A DNA stretch of 64,000 bases from Phenylobacterium sp. (GTDB lineage: Bacteria; Pseudomonadota; Alphaproteobacteria; Caulobacterales; Caulobacteraceae): the NCBI RefSeq assembly GCF_004299445.1, contig NZ_SCTC01000050.1, forward strand, positions 62,001 to 126,000. The letters run 5' to 3'. The notes under the pieces were generated by a model that ran no database searches, was not told the DNA's origin, and was given only the letters and a program-made list of their open reading frames with translations. Both the position numbers and the translations under genes were made by a program. This document shows, in pieces, positions 1-8,658 of this stretch (positions within the stretch are counted from its first letter, which is position 1; each line of letters begins with the position of its first letter).

Positions 1-185
1 TCGGCCGGCTGGACGCTCAGGACGTCGAGGCGCTCGTAGCCGCCATGCCGGGCCAGCGCCTGCCAGAGCTGCAGGTTCGCGACGTCCTTGCCGAACGGGT
101 TGGTCCCCAGCCCCATGCGCCCCGGAGGGTGCAGGATGGCCAAGCGGCCGCGCGGCGCGGTCCCGGACGTGGCGACGTTACTCAT
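1..185 (-). CDS. Glycosyltransferase, N-terminal fragment (runs off the window)
   Basis: Only the first 61 codons are inside the window, starting from an ATG at 185. The visible part reads as an N-terminal Rossmann strand and loop of a GT-B glycosyltransferase: a short disordered start, the strand LAILHPP, a glycine-rich loop (GLGTNPFGKD), then a helix beginning LQLWQALARHGG. It is divergent from the glycosyltransferase gene at 283, so the two probably share a promoter region and a surface-polysaccharide or protein-glycosylation locus. The sugar donor and acceptor cannot be told from this fragment. Confidence 0.6.
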   Translation of the reverse strand, partial: MSNVATSGTAPRGRLAILHPPGRMGLGTNPFGKDVANLQLWQALARHGGYERLDVLSVQPA

Positions 186-282
186 CCCCGCTCTCTTAGA
201 GCCCCAGGCGCCGCCCCGTCGACCCGGGCGGTTCCCCTGTTCTCGCGAACCGGCTAGGCAGGCCCTCGGATCGGAGGTGTCG

Positions 283-1788
283 ATGCACGGCGCAGACGCG
301 GCCCCGCTGAGGGCCCTGGACGGACGGGAAACGGCGGTGCTGACGCGAACGCCGATCGCGGCCACGCGGTTGCGCTACCTTGCCGACGACCCCGCGCCGT
401 TCGGCGCCGCCCACCTCGCACGCAACCCCAAGACCGAGCTGGCCAGCGATCCGGCCGACCGTTCGGCGGTCGAGGTTATGGCCGCGGACGACATCGACCG
501 GCTGCTCAGCCACCCGGACGCTGACGCCCTGCTGGCCGCCTGCGACACCGTGGTGGCCGCCGTGCCGCCAGCCGGCGCCGACGCGCTGGATCGACGGCTC
601 AAGGCGCTTGCCGACCAGGGCTTCGAAATTGTCGAGCTGCAGCCGTCCGACGCCCAACGCGGCTACTTCGACGATCGCGCGACCAACCTGGCGCCCGCCT
701 GGCGCGCCGGCGCCCTGCCCGCCGAAGCCAGCATCGAGACGCTTGTGGTCGTCGGGGTCCGCGCGGGGGGCCGCCCGCCTCTGCACCTGCGCCTCATCAC
801 CTTCGCGCCGACCCTGATGGACATCCGCACGCGACTTCCTGCCGAAGCGATGCGGACCGAGGCCGATATGATCGTCACCCACGAGAAGGTGCCGGCGCCG
901 ATGCCGGCTTTGCCGGTGGACGAACCCAAGATCTCTGTGTTGCAGAGGCCCGCGGCCATGGAGCCCAAGGCCTGGCGCGACGCCATCGCCGCCCGGGCCA
1001 GGGCCGGCTGGATCGTCGTGCTGGAATACGACGACCATCCCGAGCTGGTGGCCCGCGTGCGCAACCGCACCCTGGGCCCCGACGACTGGCTTCGCTTCTC
1101 CCACGTCCACGCCGTGCAGACCTCGACCCCACCGCTGCTGAAGCTGTTCGGCCAGCACAATCCCGAGGTCCGGATGCTGCCCAACGCGGTGTTCCGGCTG
1201 GAGCGGTTCCCGGAACGCCTGCCGCGGCGGGTGTTCTATGGCGCGGTGTCCCGCGGCCCGTTCGCGGCGGGCGTGGCCGCCACCCTGGGGCCGGTGATCG
1301 AGGAGTTCCCCGACGTGGAGTTCATCGTCGTGGGCGACCAGGCGGTGTTCGACGCCCTGCCCACCCAGCGCAAGCAGCTGCGCGGCTACATGCCGTACGA
1401 CGAATACCTGCAGCTGATGGGAACCTGCGCGGTGTCGCTATCGCCCATCGAGGGCAGCGAGCATCAGGAGACCAAGAGCGACGCCAAGTACCTCGACGGC
1501 GCCGCCCGTGGCGTCCTGACCATCGCCTCGCCCACGATCTATTCCGGCGTGATGCGCCACGGCCGCAACGGCCTGATCGCCGAGACCGTGGCCGACTGGG
1601 CGCCGCTGCTGGCCCAGGCCCTCCGGGACGAGGACGCCAGCCGCGTCATGGCGCGCAACGCCTGGGACTACGTCGCCGGCGCGCGGATGTTCGCGGACCA
1701 GATCCGCGACCGCCACAACTGGTACCGCGATCTCTGGGCCCGCCGCGACGAACTCAACGCCGCGCTGTTCAGGCGGTTCGAGGCCTAG
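283..1788 (+). CDS. Glycosyltransferase family protein
   Basis: The protein is 501 residues from the ATG at 283, which has GGAGG a few bases upstream. The open frame extends further 5', but that part overlaps the divergent gene. The N-terminal half (about residues 1-310) is poorly characterised. The C-terminal part resembles a GT-B nucleotide-sugar domain: FYGAVSRGP, VEFIVVGDQ, the LRGYMPYDEY segment, and the acceptor-helix region SLSPIEGSEHQETKSDAKYL with its acidic donor-binding residue. It is cytoplasmic and probably adds sugars to a surface polymer or glycoprotein. Substrate unknown. Confidence 0.75.
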   Translation: MHGADAAPLRALDGRETAVLTRTPIAATRLRYLADDPAPFGAAHLARNPKTELASDPADRSAVEVMAADDIDRLLSHPDADALLAACDTVVAAVPPAGADALDRRLKALADQGFEIVELQPSDAQRGYFDDRATNLAPAWRAGALPAEASIETLVVVGVRAGGRPPLHLRLITFAPTLMDIRTRLPAEAMRTEADMIVTHEKVPAPMPALPVDEPKISVLQRPAAMEPKAWRDAIAARARAGWIVVLEYDDHPELVARVRNRTLGPDDWLRFSHVHAVQTSTPPLLKLFGQHNPEVRMLPNAVFRLERFPERLPRRVFYGAVSRGPFAAGVAATLGPVIEEFPDVEFIVVGDQAVFDALPTQRKQLRGYMPYDEYLQLMGTCAVSLSPIEGSEHQETKSDAKYLDGAARGVLTIASPTIYSGVMRHGRNGLIAETVADWAPLLAQALRDEDASRVMARNAWDYVAGARMFADQIRDRHNWYRDLWARRDELNAALFRRFEA

Positions 1789-1809
1789 CCTTCAATCCGA
1801 GACCGGGCG

Positions 1810-2547
1810 CTATCCCGCGATGGCCTGGCGCAGGGCGGCCAGGAAGACGGCCTGAGATTCCTGGAGGACGTTATGGCCGGCGCCGGGGGCGACGCTGAGC
1901 CGGATCATCGGGTGGGCGGCCATCAGGGCGCGCTCGGGTTCGTCGACCAGGCTGGGCAGCTTCTCGAACGGCGCTTCGGGGAACAGCGGACGGTCGCCGA
2001 CCAGGACACGCGCAGGCTTTCGCAGGGCTTCCAGCAGGCCATCGTAGCGCCGTTCGGCCACGGCGGTCTCGGTCACGCCGAAGACGTTGACGATGAAGTC
2101 GCGCTGCGCCTTGTCATCGGGGCCGGCGGCCAGCTTGTGGCGCAGCGTCGGCCACATCGGCCACACCTTGCTCATCACCAGGGGCGGTTCGATGACCAGC
2201 AGGTTGCGCACCTGCGGCGCGCGCAGGCCCAGGGCCACCAGCCCGCCGATCGAGGCCCCGCACCCGATCACCGTGCGGCCCGCGAACGCATTCGCGATCA
2301 CGTGCGAATAGGCCGAGGCGTACACCCCCACCGACGCCGAGATCAGCGTCGGGCAGTGGTTGCCCGGCAGGTGACCCGAGACCACGTCGCAGTCGCCGAT
2401 GTGGGGCGCCAGGTTGAACAGCGGACCCCGGGCGATCGCAAACGCGCCGGCGATGGTGACCAGCAGGGGCCGCGTTCCCTCGAACGCGGCGGCCTCGCCC
2501 ACGAGAACGATGGGCCCGAACGGCGTGTCAAAGGTGCGGCTTTCCAC
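1810..2547 (-). CDS. Alpha/beta hydrolase fold protein
   Basis: This 245-residue cytoplasmic protein has no signal peptide. The nucleophile elbow G-A-S99-I-G lies at residues 97-101, and a C-terminal catalytic-type His sits in PGAGHNVL (about residue 225). It starts 22 bases after the methyltransferase gene that precedes it on the same strand, so the two are probably co-transcribed. The family covers esterases, thioesterases and peptidases, and the substrate is unknown. The context, between glycosyltransferase and GSCFA genes, suggests a role tied to surface glycan modification, but that is inference. Confidence 0.75.
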   Translation of the reverse strand: MESRTFDTPFGPIVLVGEAAAFEGTRPLLVTIAGAFAIARGPLFNLAPHIGDCDVVSGHLPGNHCPTLISASVGVYASAYSHVIANAFAGRTVIGCGASIGGLVALGLRAPQVRNLLVIEPPLVMSKVWPMWPTLRHKLAAGPDDKAQRDFIVNVFGVTETAVAERRYDGLLEALRKPARVLVGDRPLFPEAPFEKLPSLVDEPERALMAAHPMIRLSVAPGAGHNVLQESQAVFLAALRQAIAG

Positions 2548-2569
2548 GACGCTGCGTCCGGTATGGCCG

Positions 2570-3352
2570 CTACGGCCGGGCGAACAGCGACAGGTTGAAG
2601 TAGCCGGTAATGGCGTCGGCCTGAATGGGCCGGTTGGTCTTCCAGTAGGCCTCGAACAGCTCCGGCGTCAGCTGGAGGGGCAGGTACTTGTCGAGGATCT
2701 CGAAGTATCGGTCGTACAGCACGGTCGAGCTCGGATCGAGGTTGCTGACCATGATACTGCCCGTGGGGCGCACATCGACGGGCGTGATCCGCAGGTCGGG
2801 CCGCAGCTCGCGCAGGACGCTGACCACCTTCCAAACGTCGCCCGTCCACCAGCCCGCGATGGCCTTGTCCTGGCGCAACTCACGCCTGTGCTCGCGCTCG
2901 GTCATCTCAATGTTCACCGGCAGGCAGTCGTCCAGCAGGATGAGCGAGTTGCGGTCGCAGAACCGTTCGGTGTTGAGGAAGTCGCGCAGCAGATACTCGA
3001 AGACGTGCAGGCCATCGAGGAACGCCACGTCCACGGTCCCGCCGAAGATGGCGCGCGGGTCATGGTCGCGGAAGAACTCGTCGCTGGTCATCTGGTAGAG
3101 GTGCAGGACGCGCTTGGAGCCCACCGGATTGCGGTCGATCACGAAGTTCGGATCGACACCGATGGTCGGGCAAGGCGCCACGGCCACGGTCTCGCCGGCG
3201 CGGACGCCGACCTCGAGGTAGTTGCGCGCCGCCTTCTTCGTCAGCACCTCGCTGATGAACTGGCGGTAGGTCGGACCAATCAGAGCCTTGCGCGGCGGTG
3301 GTGGCGCGGCGGCGGGGATCGGGGCGGGGGCGTCTGCGCTGGGGTCGCTCAT
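2570..3352 (-). CDS. Class I SAM-dependent methyltransferase (Methyltransf_24 type)
   Basis: The protein has 260 residues with a proline/alanine-rich disordered N-terminus (about 1-22). Motif I reads YLEVGVRAGET (residues 45-55). The acidic loop FLDGLHVFEY near 110 and LILLDDC near 135 match the Rossmann methyltransferase fold seen in glycan-cluster methyltransferases. It probably methylates a sugar or a small polar substrate using S-adenosylmethionine. It is the first gene of a two-gene minus-strand unit with the hydrolase, and is divergent from the GSCFA gene across a 260-base gap with no obvious coding potential. Confidence 0.75.
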   Translation of the reverse strand: MSDPSADAPAPIPAAAPPPPRKALIGPTYRQFISEVLTKKAARNYLEVGVRAGETVAVAPCPTIGVDPNFVIDRNPVGSKRVLHLYQMTSDEFFRDHDPRAIFGGTVDVAFLDGLHVFEYLLRDFLNTERFCDRNSLILLDDCLPVNIEMTEREHRRELRQDKAIAGWWTGDVWKVVSVLRELRPDLRITPVDVRPTGSIMVSNLDPSSTVLYDRYFEILDKYLPLQLTPELFEAYWKTNRPIQADAITGYFNLSLFARP

Positions 3353-3612
3353 GAGCAGTCGGGAAGGTCCGTTGAAGCGGGTTTGTCCTTAGGCGATGGG
3401 CGGCGACGCCTGTCAACCGGGCGGCTTGTCGTCGTTGGCGTCTGACGCGCCCCAGTGTCGATGATCGCCGTTTCGGCGGCCACGTCGATACGGTCGACTC
3501 GTCTAACCGCCGCCCGATGCCAGCGATCCGTCTCTTTGCAGCGCCCGTGCGGCAGGTGGCAGTCTTGGCGGCGAGCGCGTAAGGTCGCCCGACACTGAAC
3601 CGGAACTATAAA

Positions 3613-4701
3613 TTGGCTGGCGATAATCCCTACGACGGTCTCCCGAAATCCGCCTTCTGGAAATCCGGTGTCGTCACCGAATCTCCGCTATCCCTCGAAG
3701 GCCTCTACGAGCCCAAGTTCCGCATTACCCAGCAGGATCGGATCGCGACGGCGGGAAGCTGCTTCGCGCAGCATATCGCGCGTTTTCTGAAGGCGCGGTC
3801 GTTCCAGGTCATGGACGCTGAACCGGCGCCTCCGTTTCTCCCAGAAGGCCTGCGGCAGGCCTACGGCTACGCGACCTACTCGGCCCGCTACGGCAACATC
3901 TATTCCTCAACCCAGCTTCGCCAGCTCGCCGCCGAGATCTTGGGGGAATTCCGTCCGCAGAACTTCGTCTGGCGGAAGGGCGCGGCGTTCGTCGACGGCC
4001 TGCGCCCCGCCGTCGAGCCCGACGGCTTCGCCAGCGAGGACGAACTCCGGGTCAACCGCGCGTTCCACCTGAACCGCGTTCGCGCCCTCTTCCAGAACAT
4101 GGATGTCTTCGTCTTCACCCTGGGCTTGACCGAGACTTGGCGAGACCGCGCCTCGGGGACCGTCTTTCCCACCGCGCCCGGCATCCTGGGCGGCCGCTTC
4201 GACCAAGCCGCCTTTGAGTTCCACAACCTGACCTACGGCGAAGTCTTCGCGGCGATGACCGACTTCATCCGGCTTGTATCAGCCCTGCGTCAGGGCCGCC
4301 CGCTGAAGATCATCCTGACGGTCTCGCCCGTGCCGCTCACCGCCACGGCCAGCGGCAAGCACGTGATCAGCGCCACAGCCTACTCCAAGAGCGTACTGCG
4401 CGCCGTCGCCGGCGACCTGGCCGCCGCCCACGACTTCATCGACTACTTCCCGTCGTACGAGATGGTCACCAATCCGGCCGCCCGGGGTCAGTTCTTCACC
4501 GACAACCTCCGCACCGTGAGGGAGTCCGGCGTTCAGGCGGTCATGGCCGCGTTCCTCCGGGCGCATGGCGTCGAGACGGCGCAGCCGGCGGGCCTGACGC
4601 CGCCACCGCCCGACGTGCACGGCGAGGCCGACTTCACCCTCGACGGCGGCGCCAGCGAAGCCCAGTGCGAAGACGCGTTGCTCGAGGCGTTCGGTGGCTA
4701 A
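3613..4701 (+). CDS. GSCFA-domain protein (SGNH-hydrolase-like)
   Basis: A 362-residue protein carrying the signature G-S-C-F-A at residues 48-52 near the N-terminus, which defines the GSCFA family. The conserved FTLGLTETW segment lies near residue 175. The family is distantly related to GDSL/SGNH esterases, with Ser in the signature as the likely nucleophile. The start is taken as TTG at 3613, without a strong ribosome site, so the true start is uncertain by a few codons. The stop overlaps the next gene by 8 bases, which implies coupled translation. It probably acts on acylated carbohydrate, an inference from the neighbouring glycosyl- and methyltransferases. Confidence 0.8.
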   Translation: MAGDNPYDGLPKSAFWKSGVVTESPLSLEGLYEPKFRITQQDRIATAGSCFAQHIARFLKARSFQVMDAEPAPPFLPEGLRQAYGYATYSARYGNIYSSTQLRQLAAEILGEFRPQNFVWRKGAAFVDGLRPAVEPDGFASEDELRVNRAFHLNRVRALFQNMDVFVFTLGLTETWRDRASGTVFPTAPGILGGRFDQAAFEFHNLTYGEVFAAMTDFIRLVSALRQGRPLKIILTVSPVPLTATASGKHVISATAYSKSVLRAVAGDLAAAHDFIDYFPSYEMVTNPAARGQFFTDNLRTVRESGVQAVMAAFLRAHGVETAQPAGLTPPPPDVHGEADFTLDGGASEAQCEDALLEAFGG

Positions 4702-5500
4702 GGCGCTGGTTCTCGGCAATTCGCACGTCGCCGCGGTGAAGGTCGCCTACGACCAGAACCGGACCCTGTTCGGCGATATCGCGTTCTTCGGCGCCACCGG
4801 CCTCGACCTCGCTTTCACGACGGTCGAGGAGGGACGGATCGTGGGCGCCGACCGCGCCTGCCTCGACATGACGATCCTCAAGCACTTCTCGCCTGAGGCG
4901 AAGGTCGAGTACCTTGAGAAGTACCTCGCCCAAGGCCGCCCAAGCCGAGCGGTGGGCGAGCAGTTCCAGGCGACCGGCGGCTCGGCCCGGATCGAACTCG
5001 GCGACGTCAGCGCCATATTCTACGTCTGCGGCGCGTCGCCCTACGACTTCGCCCGCGCCGGCGAAGGCTTCGCGCCCATCTCCAGCGGGATGCGCCGGGT
5101 CCTCCTCGGCGAGTCGCTGGACAAGCAGTTCCTCCTTCGCAACCAGATCCTGGCTCTCAGAGCGCAGCGCCCCGGCCTCCGCCACTACCTGGTGGGCTCG
5201 CCACTCCTCGCCCGCGCCAACGTCAAGGCCGACGCCGTAGGCATGGCCGCGGTTCGCCAGAAGCGCGCAGCCATCCAGGACCTGGCCAGGAACTATCTCT
5301 TCGACGACGTCTTCATGCCGGACGAGGCTGTCCTCGAGCCCAACCTCGTCGCCACCCGCGCCGAGTTCTTCCAGAGCGGCCGGGAGCACGCGCTCGATTT
5401 CCAGCGGGACGCGCCCGAGGCCCGCAAGACCGACCACTACCACGTCAACGGCGCCTACGGACTCCATGTGCTCAGCACGTTCGTGGCCCCGCGCATGTAG
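4694..5500 (+). CDS. SGNH/GDSL-like hydrolase
   Basis: 268 residues starting at a GTG that overlaps the GSCFA gene by 8 bases. The N-terminus LVLGNSHVAAVK places a Ser (residue 10) just after a first beta strand, as in block I of SGNH hydrolases. The C-terminal D247-H-Y-H250-V-N resembles the block V Asp-x-x-His that completes the triad. No signal peptide is visible. With the GSCFA gene it forms a two-gene unit of related esterase-like folds, plausibly an acyl-group editing pair for a surface glycan. Assignment rests on motif placement only. Confidence 0.55.
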   Translation: MAKALVLGNSHVAAVKVAYDQNRTLFGDIAFFGATGLDLAFTTVEEGRIVGADRACLDMTILKHFSPEAKVEYLEKYLAQGRPSRAVGEQFQATGGSARIELGDVSAIFYVCGASPYDFARAGEGFAPISSGMRRVLLGESLDKQFLLRNQILALRAQRPGLRHYLVGSPLLARANVKADAVGMAAVRQKRAAIQDLARNYLFDDVFMPDEAVLEPNLVATRAEFFQSGREHALDFQRDAPEARKTDHYHVNGAYGLHVLSTFVAPRM

Positions 5501-5717
5501 AATGGGTCCGGCGTACACCGGCGGCCTTTGCGCCTGAAGCGTTTACGGGGGCTCAGAGGCCGAGACGTTGGCGTAGGGCGAAGAGAAGGCCGGGCGGATC
5601 ATCAACCGCTCCGTCGGTCGCGACGCCGGATCAGGTTTGACGAGCCCGCGAGAATGCCGCCGGAACGGGGACCGTCAAACCGGGTGCAAACTCGCCTAGC
5701 CAATTTGGGTTAAGTGT

Positions 5718-5792
5718 TGGAGCGGCCGGGGGGAATCGAACCCCCGACATTCAGCTTGGGAAGCTGACGTTCTACCTCTGAACTACGGCCGC
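5718..5792 (-). tRNA. tRNA-Gly (anticodon CCC)
   Basis: Reading the minus strand, a 7-bp acceptor stem GCGGCCG/CGGCCGC, a D arm, an anticodon stem TCAGC/GCTGA with loop TTCCCAA (anticodon CCC), and a T arm with GGTTCGATTCC are all complete. The CCA end is encoded at 5718-5720. It reads GGG glycine codons. It stands alone in the 5500-5905 gap between the SGNH gene and the HD-domain gene. The 215 bases between the SGNH stop and the tRNA show no convincing coding sequence. Confidence 0.97.
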
Positions 5793-5904
5793 ATCGCAGA
5801 GGGGCCTTCATAGCGGCGGGGCCTGCCGCAGCCAAGGCCCGACATTGACCTCGGCGCCCCCCGGCCGCACGATCGTTCCTGAACAACGATAGTGGGAGGC
5901 TGCG

Positions 5905-6498
5905 ATGGCGGATGACGCTGCGATGGACCGGGCGAAGTTCACGGCGATGACCGAGGGCACCGCCGAGGACTGGGCCGCCATCGGCCGGGCCAGCCAGGCC
6001 CACCGGGGCGAGCACGTGGACCGGATCGTCAGCCACCTGAAGCTCCTGGACAACGACTACGGCGGCTTCTCGGTCGATCGGCTGGAACATTCGCTGCAGA
6101 CCGCCACGCGGGCGCACCGGGCGGGCCAGGACGAGGAATATGTGGTCTGCGCCCTGCTGCACGACATCGGCGACATCCTGCTGCCGGCCAGCCACGCCGA
6201 GTTGGGGGCGGCGATCCTGAAGCCCTACATCTCGGAGCGGAACCACTGGATGCTGGAGCACCACGGCATCTTCCAGGGCTACTACTTCTTCCAGCACCTT
6301 GGCCTGGACCGCGACATGCGCGAGCAGTTCCGCGGCCATCCCGACTTCGAATACACGGCCCAGTTCTGCCACCTGTACGACCAGAACTCGTTCGACCCGG
6401 CCTATGACTCCATGCCGCTGGACGCCTTCGTGCCGATGATGCGGCGGGTGATGGACGTCCCGAAGCACTCGATCTACCGCAAGCCCGCCGCGGCCTGA
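5905..6498 (+). CDS. HD-domain protein (PhnZ/MIOX-like)
   Basis: 197 residues. Metal-binding HD motifs are visible: H62 (EHSLQTATRAHRAG), H86-D87 (LLHDIGD), H97 (ASHAE), and a following His pair in NHWMLEHHG. The EHSLQTA...ALLHDIGD pattern is closer to the diiron oxygenase branch (PhnZ, myo-inositol oxygenase-like) than to phosphodiesterases, but a hydrolase cannot be excluded. It is soluble and cytoplasmic, with GTGGGAGGC upstream as ribosome site. The next gene starts 5 bases downstream. No phosphonate genes lie next to it, so the substrate is unknown. Confidence 0.75.
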   Translation: MADDAAMDRAKFTAMTEGTAEDWAAIGRASQAHRGEHVDRIVSHLKLLDNDYGGFSVDRLEHSLQTATRAHRAGQDEEYVVCALLHDIGDILLPASHAELGAAILKPYISERNHWMLEHHGIFQGYYFFQHLGLDRDMREQFRGHPDFEYTAQFCHLYDQNSFDPAYDSMPLDAFVPMMRRVMDVPKHSIYRKPAAA

Positions 6499-6502
6499 GG
6501 CC

Positions 6503-7447
6503 TTGGCGCGCGGGATCGGACTGCCGGCGCTGCTGACCGCGATGGCCCTGGCCGGCTCGGCGCTGGCCCAGCCGCCGCCGCAAGCCCAACGGCCGATCTC
6601 GCCCGGGGAGCGCGCCCGCGAGGGCGAGGCGATGCTGAACGCCGCCACGTTCCAGCGGCGCGGCGAGGATATTCTCAACAGCTGCGGCCGCTCGGTGCGG
6701 CCCCGGCCCGCGGCCGCCGACCTGAACGGCGACGGCCGCCCCGAGGCCATCATCATCGACGTCGATCCCGCCTGCTACGGCGGGACGGGCGAGGCGTTCT
6801 GGGTGATCCAGCGGCAGGGGCCGGCCCAATGGGCGCTGGTCGGCGCGGGCCGGGGCCGCCTCAAGCTTCTCGACACCCGCACCAACGGCTGGCGCGACTG
6901 GACCCTGGATGGGGCCGGCTGCCAGCGGACGTGGACGTTCCAGCCGGGCCAGGGCTACGTCTCGCTGACGCCCTGCCCAAGCGACGGCGGCGCGGGCCCT
7001 GCGGCGGCGTCCCCGATCTCGCCCCCTTCATCCCCGCCAGCGGCCAGTCCCGCCGACCGGGCCGGGGCGTTCCGGGCGGCGGGCTTCACCGCCACCCGCG
7101 GCAAGTACCTTGCCTGCGATCCGCGCCAGGAACTGGAGATCGAGATTCGCGACCTGAACGGCGACGGGCGGCCCGACGCAGTGATCAGGAACACCGGCCT
7201 CGAGTGCTTCGGCAATACCGGCCAGGGCTATGTGCTGGTGACCAAGGAGGCCTCGGGCGCCTGGCGCAAGCTGTACGAGACCAGCGGCGTCCCCGAGTTC
7301 CTGCCCACCCGCGGCGTCGGCGGCTGGCCCGACATCGTCAACGGCGGGCCGGGGTTCTGCTTCCCCGTGATGCGGTGGAACGGCCAGGATTACGCCACCG
7401 TCCGCTGGAAGGAAGAGCAGCGCGGCGCCTGCGCGGGGCGCCGCTAG
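6503..7447 (+). CDS. Secreted protein with two duplicated VCBS/EF-hand-like modules
   Basis: 314 residues from a TTG 5 bases after the HD gene. The signal peptide is ALLTAMALAGSALA, cleaved before QPPPQ. Two homologous halves each carry D-x-N-G-D-G-R-P (DLNGDGRPEAII near residue 73, DLNGDGRPDAVI near 219) followed by C-Y/F-G-G/N-T-G, which looks like a calcium-binding loop duplicated with its surrounding domain. A Pro/Ser/Ala linker joins the halves. It is probably periplasmic. Function unknown. Confidence 0.7.
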   Translation: MARGIGLPALLTAMALAGSALAQPPPQAQRPISPGERAREGEAMLNAATFQRRGEDILNSCGRSVRPRPAAADLNGDGRPEAIIIDVDPACYGGTGEAFWVIQRQGPAQWALVGAGRGRLKLLDTRTNGWRDWTLDGAGCQRTWTFQPGQGYVSLTPCPSDGGAGPAAASPISPPSSPPAASPADRAGAFRAAGFTATRGKYLACDPRQELEIEIRDLNGDGRPDAVIRNTGLECFGNTGQGYVLVTKEASGAWRKLYETSGVPEFLPTRGVGGWPDIVNGGPGFCFPVMRWNGQDYATVRWKEEQRGACAGRR

Positions 7448-7452
7448 AGCGG

Positions 7453-8337
7453 CTACTGCCGCTCGGCGGTGACGCCCAGCTTGGCGAGTTCGACCTGCAG
7501 GCTGTCGGGGCCCACCAGGTGGCCCGCGCCCACCGTGACGAACGAGGTGCCAGATCCGGCCAGCTTGGCCTTGAGCTGTCCGGCCCAGTCGCGGTTGCGG
7601 CGGGCCAGCATGGCCTCATAGACCGCCGGGTCGTCGAGGCCGCCCTCAGCCAGGAACACGGCGGCCAGTCGCTCCTGATCGGCGGCCAGCCAGGCGGCCA
7701 GCATCTGCTCGGTCATCGGCACGGACTTGTCGAAGTCCTCCAGCGTCGCCTTGAGCATCGCCAGCTCGACGGCAGGCGGCAGGTCGGCCAGGAAGCGGAT
7801 CTGCTGCTCCAGGGTCTCCAGGCCGCTGATCGGCTTGCCCGCGGCCTTGGCCTGGGCAGTGAGGCTGAGTTCGACGCCCGCCTTGGGGTCGAAGCCCGCC
7901 TTCACCAGCGGCAACGTGGAAAGGCTCATCGAGGCCAGCCAGGGGCGCATCACCTCCACCGCCTGGGGCGGCGTGCCGGTGGCCGCGACTGCGGCGGCCA
8001 GGCGCTCGCGGTCCACGGGCTCGAGGCGGGTGGACAGCTTGGTGGTCAGGTCGATGCCGTACTTGGGCAGGATCGCCTGCATGGCGGCCACGTCATCGGC
8101 CCCGACCACCTCCAGCACCAGGTCCTGGCTGGCGGCGAACGCCCTGTCGATCTTGGGCGAGCGCCACTCGGTTCCGGGTCGCAGGATGTGGATCGAGCCC
8201 AGGATGTAGATGGTCGAGTCGTGGTCCTTGATCGCCCAGAGGGCGGGCGCGGCGGCGGCCGGCGCCGCCAGCGCGGTCAGGGCGAGGGCGCACGCGGCCA
8301 GGGCGCGGCGGGCGCGATGGGTAAGCTTGGTCAGCAC
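7453..8337 (-). CDS. TraB/GumN family protein
   Basis: 294 residues with an N-terminal signal peptide (LAACALALTALAAPAAAA). Family hallmarks are visible: LGSIHILRPG with G-S-I-H at 47-50, an acidic stretch LVLEVVG, and the C-terminal VTVGAGHLVGPDSL. TraB/GumN proteins are a protease-like (Tiki-related) family with conserved Glu/His metal ligands. Here it would be periplasmic or membrane-tethered. It converges on the secreted protein gene with a 5-base gap and lies just downstream of the XRE regulator on the same strand. Confidence 0.88.
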   Translation of the reverse strand: MLTKLTHRARRALAACALALTALAAPAAAAPALWAIKDHDSTIYILGSIHILRPGTEWRSPKIDRAFAASQDLVLEVVGADDVAAMQAILPKYGIDLTTKLSTRLEPVDRERLAAAVAATGTPPQAVEVMRPWLASMSLSTLPLVKAGFDPKAGVELSLTAQAKAAGKPISGLETLEQQIRFLADLPPAVELAMLKATLEDFDKSVPMTEQMLAAWLAADQERLAAVFLAEGGLDDPAVYEAMLARRNRDWAGQLKAKLAGSGTSFVTVGAGHLVGPDSLQVELAKLGVTAERQ

Positions 8338-8365
8338 AGTTTGCTCCGAATGCGTCGAGAGGGGT

Positions 8366-8563
8366 CTAGACCGCCTCGTCTTGAAAAATCTCTTCGATCG
8401 AGAGGCCGAACAGCCGGGCGATCTTGAAGGCCAGCGGCAGGCTGGGATCGTACTTGCCGGTCTCCAGGGCGTTGACGCTCTGGCGCGAGACGCCCAGGCG
8501 CTCGGCGAGGTCGCCCTGGCTCCAGTCGCGCTCGGCGCGCAGCACTTTCAGGCGGTTCTTCAT
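8366..8563 (-). CDS. XRE-family helix-turn-helix regulator (YozG-like)
   Basis: 65 residues, essentially one HTH domain: LAERLGVSRQSVNALETGKYDPS is the recognition region, followed by LPLAFKIARLFGLSIEEIF. Its ATG overlaps the stop of the microprotein gene in an ATGA arrangement, so translation is coupled. It is the last gene of a three-gene minus-strand unit whose promoter region (about 9075-9160) carries several TGTC/GACA inverted repeats. The likely role is repression of its own operon, as for other small XRE regulators paired with membrane proteins. Confidence 0.9.
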   Translation of the reverse strand: MKNRLKVLRAERDWSQGDLAERLGVSRQSVNALETGKYDPSLPLAFKIARLFGLSIEEIFQDEAV

Positions 8564-8658
8564 CCGAGCACCCACTGGACGAGGCCGCCGACGCAGAAGC
8601 TCACGACCAGCGCGGTGGAGAGCAGCAATAGGAGGGCGGAGTTCATCGGCGAGCTCAT
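8560..8658 (-). CDS. 32-residue single-span membrane microprotein
   Basis: A short gene: ATG at 8658, TGA at 8560-8562. The start overlaps the stop of the 4-TM gene (ATGA) and its stop overlaps the start of the XRE gene (ATGA). The product MSSPMNSALLLLLSTALVV continues SFCVGGLVQWVLG and is one hydrophobic helix of about 22 residues with a Cys and a Trp near its end. The double overlap is the main evidence that it is translated. An internal ATG at 8646 is an alternative start. It may regulate the neighbouring membrane protein or the XRE protein. No family is recognised. Confidence 0.6.
   Translation of the reverse strand: MSSPMNSALLLLLSTALVVSFCVGGLVQWVLG

Noticed and set aside
5528..5713. Small 61-codon frame before tRNA-Gly
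   Set aside because: Arg-rich low-complexity product, no ribosome site and no family resemblance.
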